A stretch of DNA of 5,259 nt from positions 1 to 5,259 of the forward strand of contig JAQGIN010000337.1 of the NCBI GenBank assembly GCA_028291125.1, given 5' to 3'. Under the pieces are notes generated by a model. It was not told where the DNA came from. It saw only the letters and a program-made list of their open reading frames with translations, and did no database searches. Position 1 is the stretch's first letter. Every line of letters begins with the position of its first letter. Position numbers and translations under genes: made by a program. Origin of the DNA: Caulobacter sp. GTDB taxonomy: Bacteria; Pseudomonadota; Alphaproteobacteria; Caulobacterales; Caulobacteraceae. This document shows, in pieces, positions 3,865-5,259 of this stretch.

Positions 3865-4716
3865 TTATTTTGGGTCGATAGGTGGAGTGGCCGTCTCCGG
3901 AGGCTCCTCGGGCGCCACCGGCACGATCGGCGGCTGCGGCCGGTTGACGTCGCCGGGCTTCAGCCCGCCGCCGCCGGCCAGCAGGGCCTCATAGGCCCGC
4001 CGCTCGGCCTCGAAACCGGGGCCGCGCGGGAACAGGACGTCGAAGCGGGCGTCGTGGCCGAGCGCCGCGCCCACCGCCGCCGACAGGGCGGGGGCGATCG
4101 AGCCCAGCTCGGCGTCGTCGCAGGCCCGGTGCAGGTGCCGCGCCTGGCCGGGGATCAGCAGGGTGACGTCCCACGACACCCCGTCCAGGCACACCGCCGA
4201 CACCGCGCCGCCGCCATAGTCGACGGCCACCGATCGCGGCTGGCCCCAGAAGGCGGCGTCGCGCAGGGCCAGCAGGGCGGGGATGCGTTCGCGCGGCAGC
4301 TCGGCGTCGATGTCGACCCGGCGGGCGATCTCCGGCGCGCAGCAGCCCAGGCCGGCCCGGGCCTGGACGAAGGCGCGGCCGTCGCGGCGCACGGTGATCC
4401 GGATCACCACCTGGCGGACGCTGAGGGCGGGGCGGCTCCAGGCCTCCAGCACCAGTTCGCCGCGCCGCACCAACTGGGTCTGCAGCGGCTGTAGGCCCCA
4501 TAGACGGTAGAGCAGCGGGTCGACGCCATTGTCGATCGGCGCGGGCTGTTCGCCGCGGCCCAGCCGGCGACGCTGCAGCGGATCCTGTTCGGACGGCGTG
4601 CGAGGAACGTCCGGGGTCCACCAGGCGGCGGGATCGGGCGGCGGCGGGACGGCGGCGGGCGCGACGGGTTGGGCGGCGAGGACGAGCCCCGCGACTAGAC
4701 CGGCGATCGCGCCCAT
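3865..4716 (-). CDS. Exported protein of unknown function, co-directional with ilvN
   Basis: A 283-residue product starting at ATG 4716, four nt after the ilvN TGA, with GTAGGGA in the end of ilvN acting as the ribosome binding site. Residues 1-22 look like a signal peptide or anchor (MGAIAGLVAGLVLAAQPVAP), though the positive N-terminus is missing. A proline-rich stretch follows, then a globular core of about 60-250. The core has adjacent cysteines at 125-126, further cysteines at 176 and 199, and an alternating beta-like segment (QVVIRITVRRDGRAFVQA). The tail from 259 is proline-rich. I recognise no family. Tight coupling to ilvN indicates co-transcription, but an exported protein has no obvious role in branched-chain amino acid synthesis, so a functional link is unproven. 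GC-rich codon use matches its neighbours. Confidence 0.8.
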   Translation of the reverse strand: MGAIAGLVAGLVLAAQPVAPAAVPPPPDPAAWWTPDVPRTPSEQDPLQRRRLGRGEQPAPIDNGVDPLLYRLWGLQPLQTQLVRRGELVLEAWSRPALSVRQVVIRITVRRDGRAFVQARAGLGCCAPEIARRVDIDAELPRERIPALLALRDAAFWGQPRSVAVDYGGGAVSAVCLDGVSWDVTLLIPGQARHLHRACDDAELGSIAPALSAAVGAALGHDARFDVLFPRGPGFEAERRAYEALLAGGGGLKPGDVNRPQPPIVPVAPEEPPETATPPIDPK

Positions 4717-4720
4717 GACG

Positions 4721-5259
4721 TCACATCCCTACGGCCCCCCTCTCAATGGAAAGCACGCCGGTGCGCGACAGTTCCACCAGGCCCAGGGGGCGCATCAGGT
4801 CCAGGAACTTGTCGATCTTCGACGGAGCCCCGGAAATCTCGAACACGAAGCTCTCCAGGGTGGTGTCCACCGGCTTGGCGCGGAAGATGTCGGCGATGCG
4901 CAGGGCCTCGACGCGGTCGGCGCCCGAGCCGCGGACCTTGACCAGGGCCAGTTCGCGCTCGACGCCGTTGGGATCGCGGCTGATGTCGTGCACGCGGCGG
5001 ACATTGACCACCTTGTTGAGCTGGGCCTCGATCTGGTCGAGCACCTGGCGCGTGCCGCGCGTCACCACGGTGATGCGGCTGGTGTGGGCCTTGTGGTCGG
5101 TCTCGGCCACCGTCAGGCTCTCGATATTGTAGCCGCGGGCCGAGAACAGGCCGACCACGCGATGCAGCACGCCCGGCTCGTTGTCGACCAGCAGGGCGAA
5201 GGTGGCCAGCAGCTCGGCCTGGGCGGCCGGCGGCATGTCATAGGCGGAGGCGGGTTGGG
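4721..5259 (-). CDS. ilvN: Acetolactate synthase small (regulatory) subunit, 5' end probably outside window
   Basis: This is the regulatory subunit of acetohydroxyacid synthase, the first common enzyme of valine, leucine and isoleucine synthesis. It activates the catalytic subunit (IlvB/IlvI) and gives feedback inhibition by valine. Counting from the ATG at 5236, residues ~8-80 are the ACT domain, with the hallmark FALLVDNEPGVLHRVVGLFS and RGYNIESLTVAET; the NEPG loop forms part of the valine site in known homologues. The C-terminal ALS_ss_C-type domain follows (ELALVKV, ADIFRAKPVDTTLESFVFEI, LGLVELSRTGVLSIERG). ATG 5236 would give 171 residues, but it has no Shine-Dalgarno sequence and the frame is open to the edge (reading QPASAYD just before it). 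The real start probably lies beyond 5259. The catalytic subunit gene is expected just upstream, outside the window. The downstream gene is 4 nt away. Confidence 0.95.
   Translation of the reverse strand, partial: QPASAYDMPPAAQAELLATFALLVDNEPGVLHRVVGLFSARGYNIESLTVAETDHKAHTSRITVVTRGTRQVLDQIEAQLNKVVNVRRVHDISRDPNGVERELALVKVRGSGADRVEALRIADIFRAKPVDTTLESFVFEISGAPSKIDKFLDLMRPLGLVELSRTGVLSIERGAVGM

Noticed and set aside
4054..4494. 146-residue plus-strand ORF opposite the ilvN-downstream gene
   Set aside because: Antisense shadow with alanine/arginine/histidine-rich composition; the minus-strand frame has a signal peptide and coupling to ilvN.

Overview
The window is GC-rich, densely packed DNA from an alphaproteobacterium, most likely Caulobacterales (Caulobacter or Phenylobacterium-like). 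The main evidence is a two-piece, circularly permuted tmRNA gene on the minus strand. Its encoded tag, ANDNFAEEFAIAA, differs by one residue from the Caulobacter crescentus tag as I remember it (…EEFAVAA). GC-rich codon use and IlvN as the nearest housekeeping gene fit this placement, but genus-level assignment is inference.

Layout, left to right. (1) 1-48: the first codons of an unrecognised minus-strand gene running off the left edge. (2) 49-240: an intergenic stretch with a cluster of direct and inverted GC-rich repeats. (3) About 241-564, minus: ssrA, transcribed as acceptor piece, 31-nt intervening segment, then coding piece with the proteolysis tag. A -10/-35 promoter lies at 571-599. 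(4) 613-1001, minus: a two-gene unit, made of a 47-residue single-TM protein missed by length cut-offs and an 82-residue Atu4866-family protein. Their start and stop codons overlap as ATGA. (5) 1194-2105, plus: an AraC-family regulator divergent from that unit. A perfect 7-3-7 inverted repeat sits just upstream of its ribosome binding site. (6) 2102-3786, minus: two tandem paralogous secreted proteins, each a signal peptide plus two copies of a ~110-residue domain I do not recognise. Both are preceded by the same near-palindrome at almost the same distance from the start codon. (7) 3865-4716, minus: a signal-peptide-bearing protein of unknown function, 4 nt behind ilvN. (8) 4721-5259, minus: ilvN, the acetolactate synthase regulatory subunit, whose start probably lies outside the window.

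Functional links. The AraC regulator and the divergent Atu4866 unit look like a local regulator-target pair. The two secreted paralogs probably share one regulator through the common palindrome. The ilvN-downstream gene is probably co-transcribed with ilvN. ssrA stands alone as the trans-translation RNA. The best candidate for undescribed biology is the duplicated-domain secreted family with its shared operator-like site; its function is unknown.
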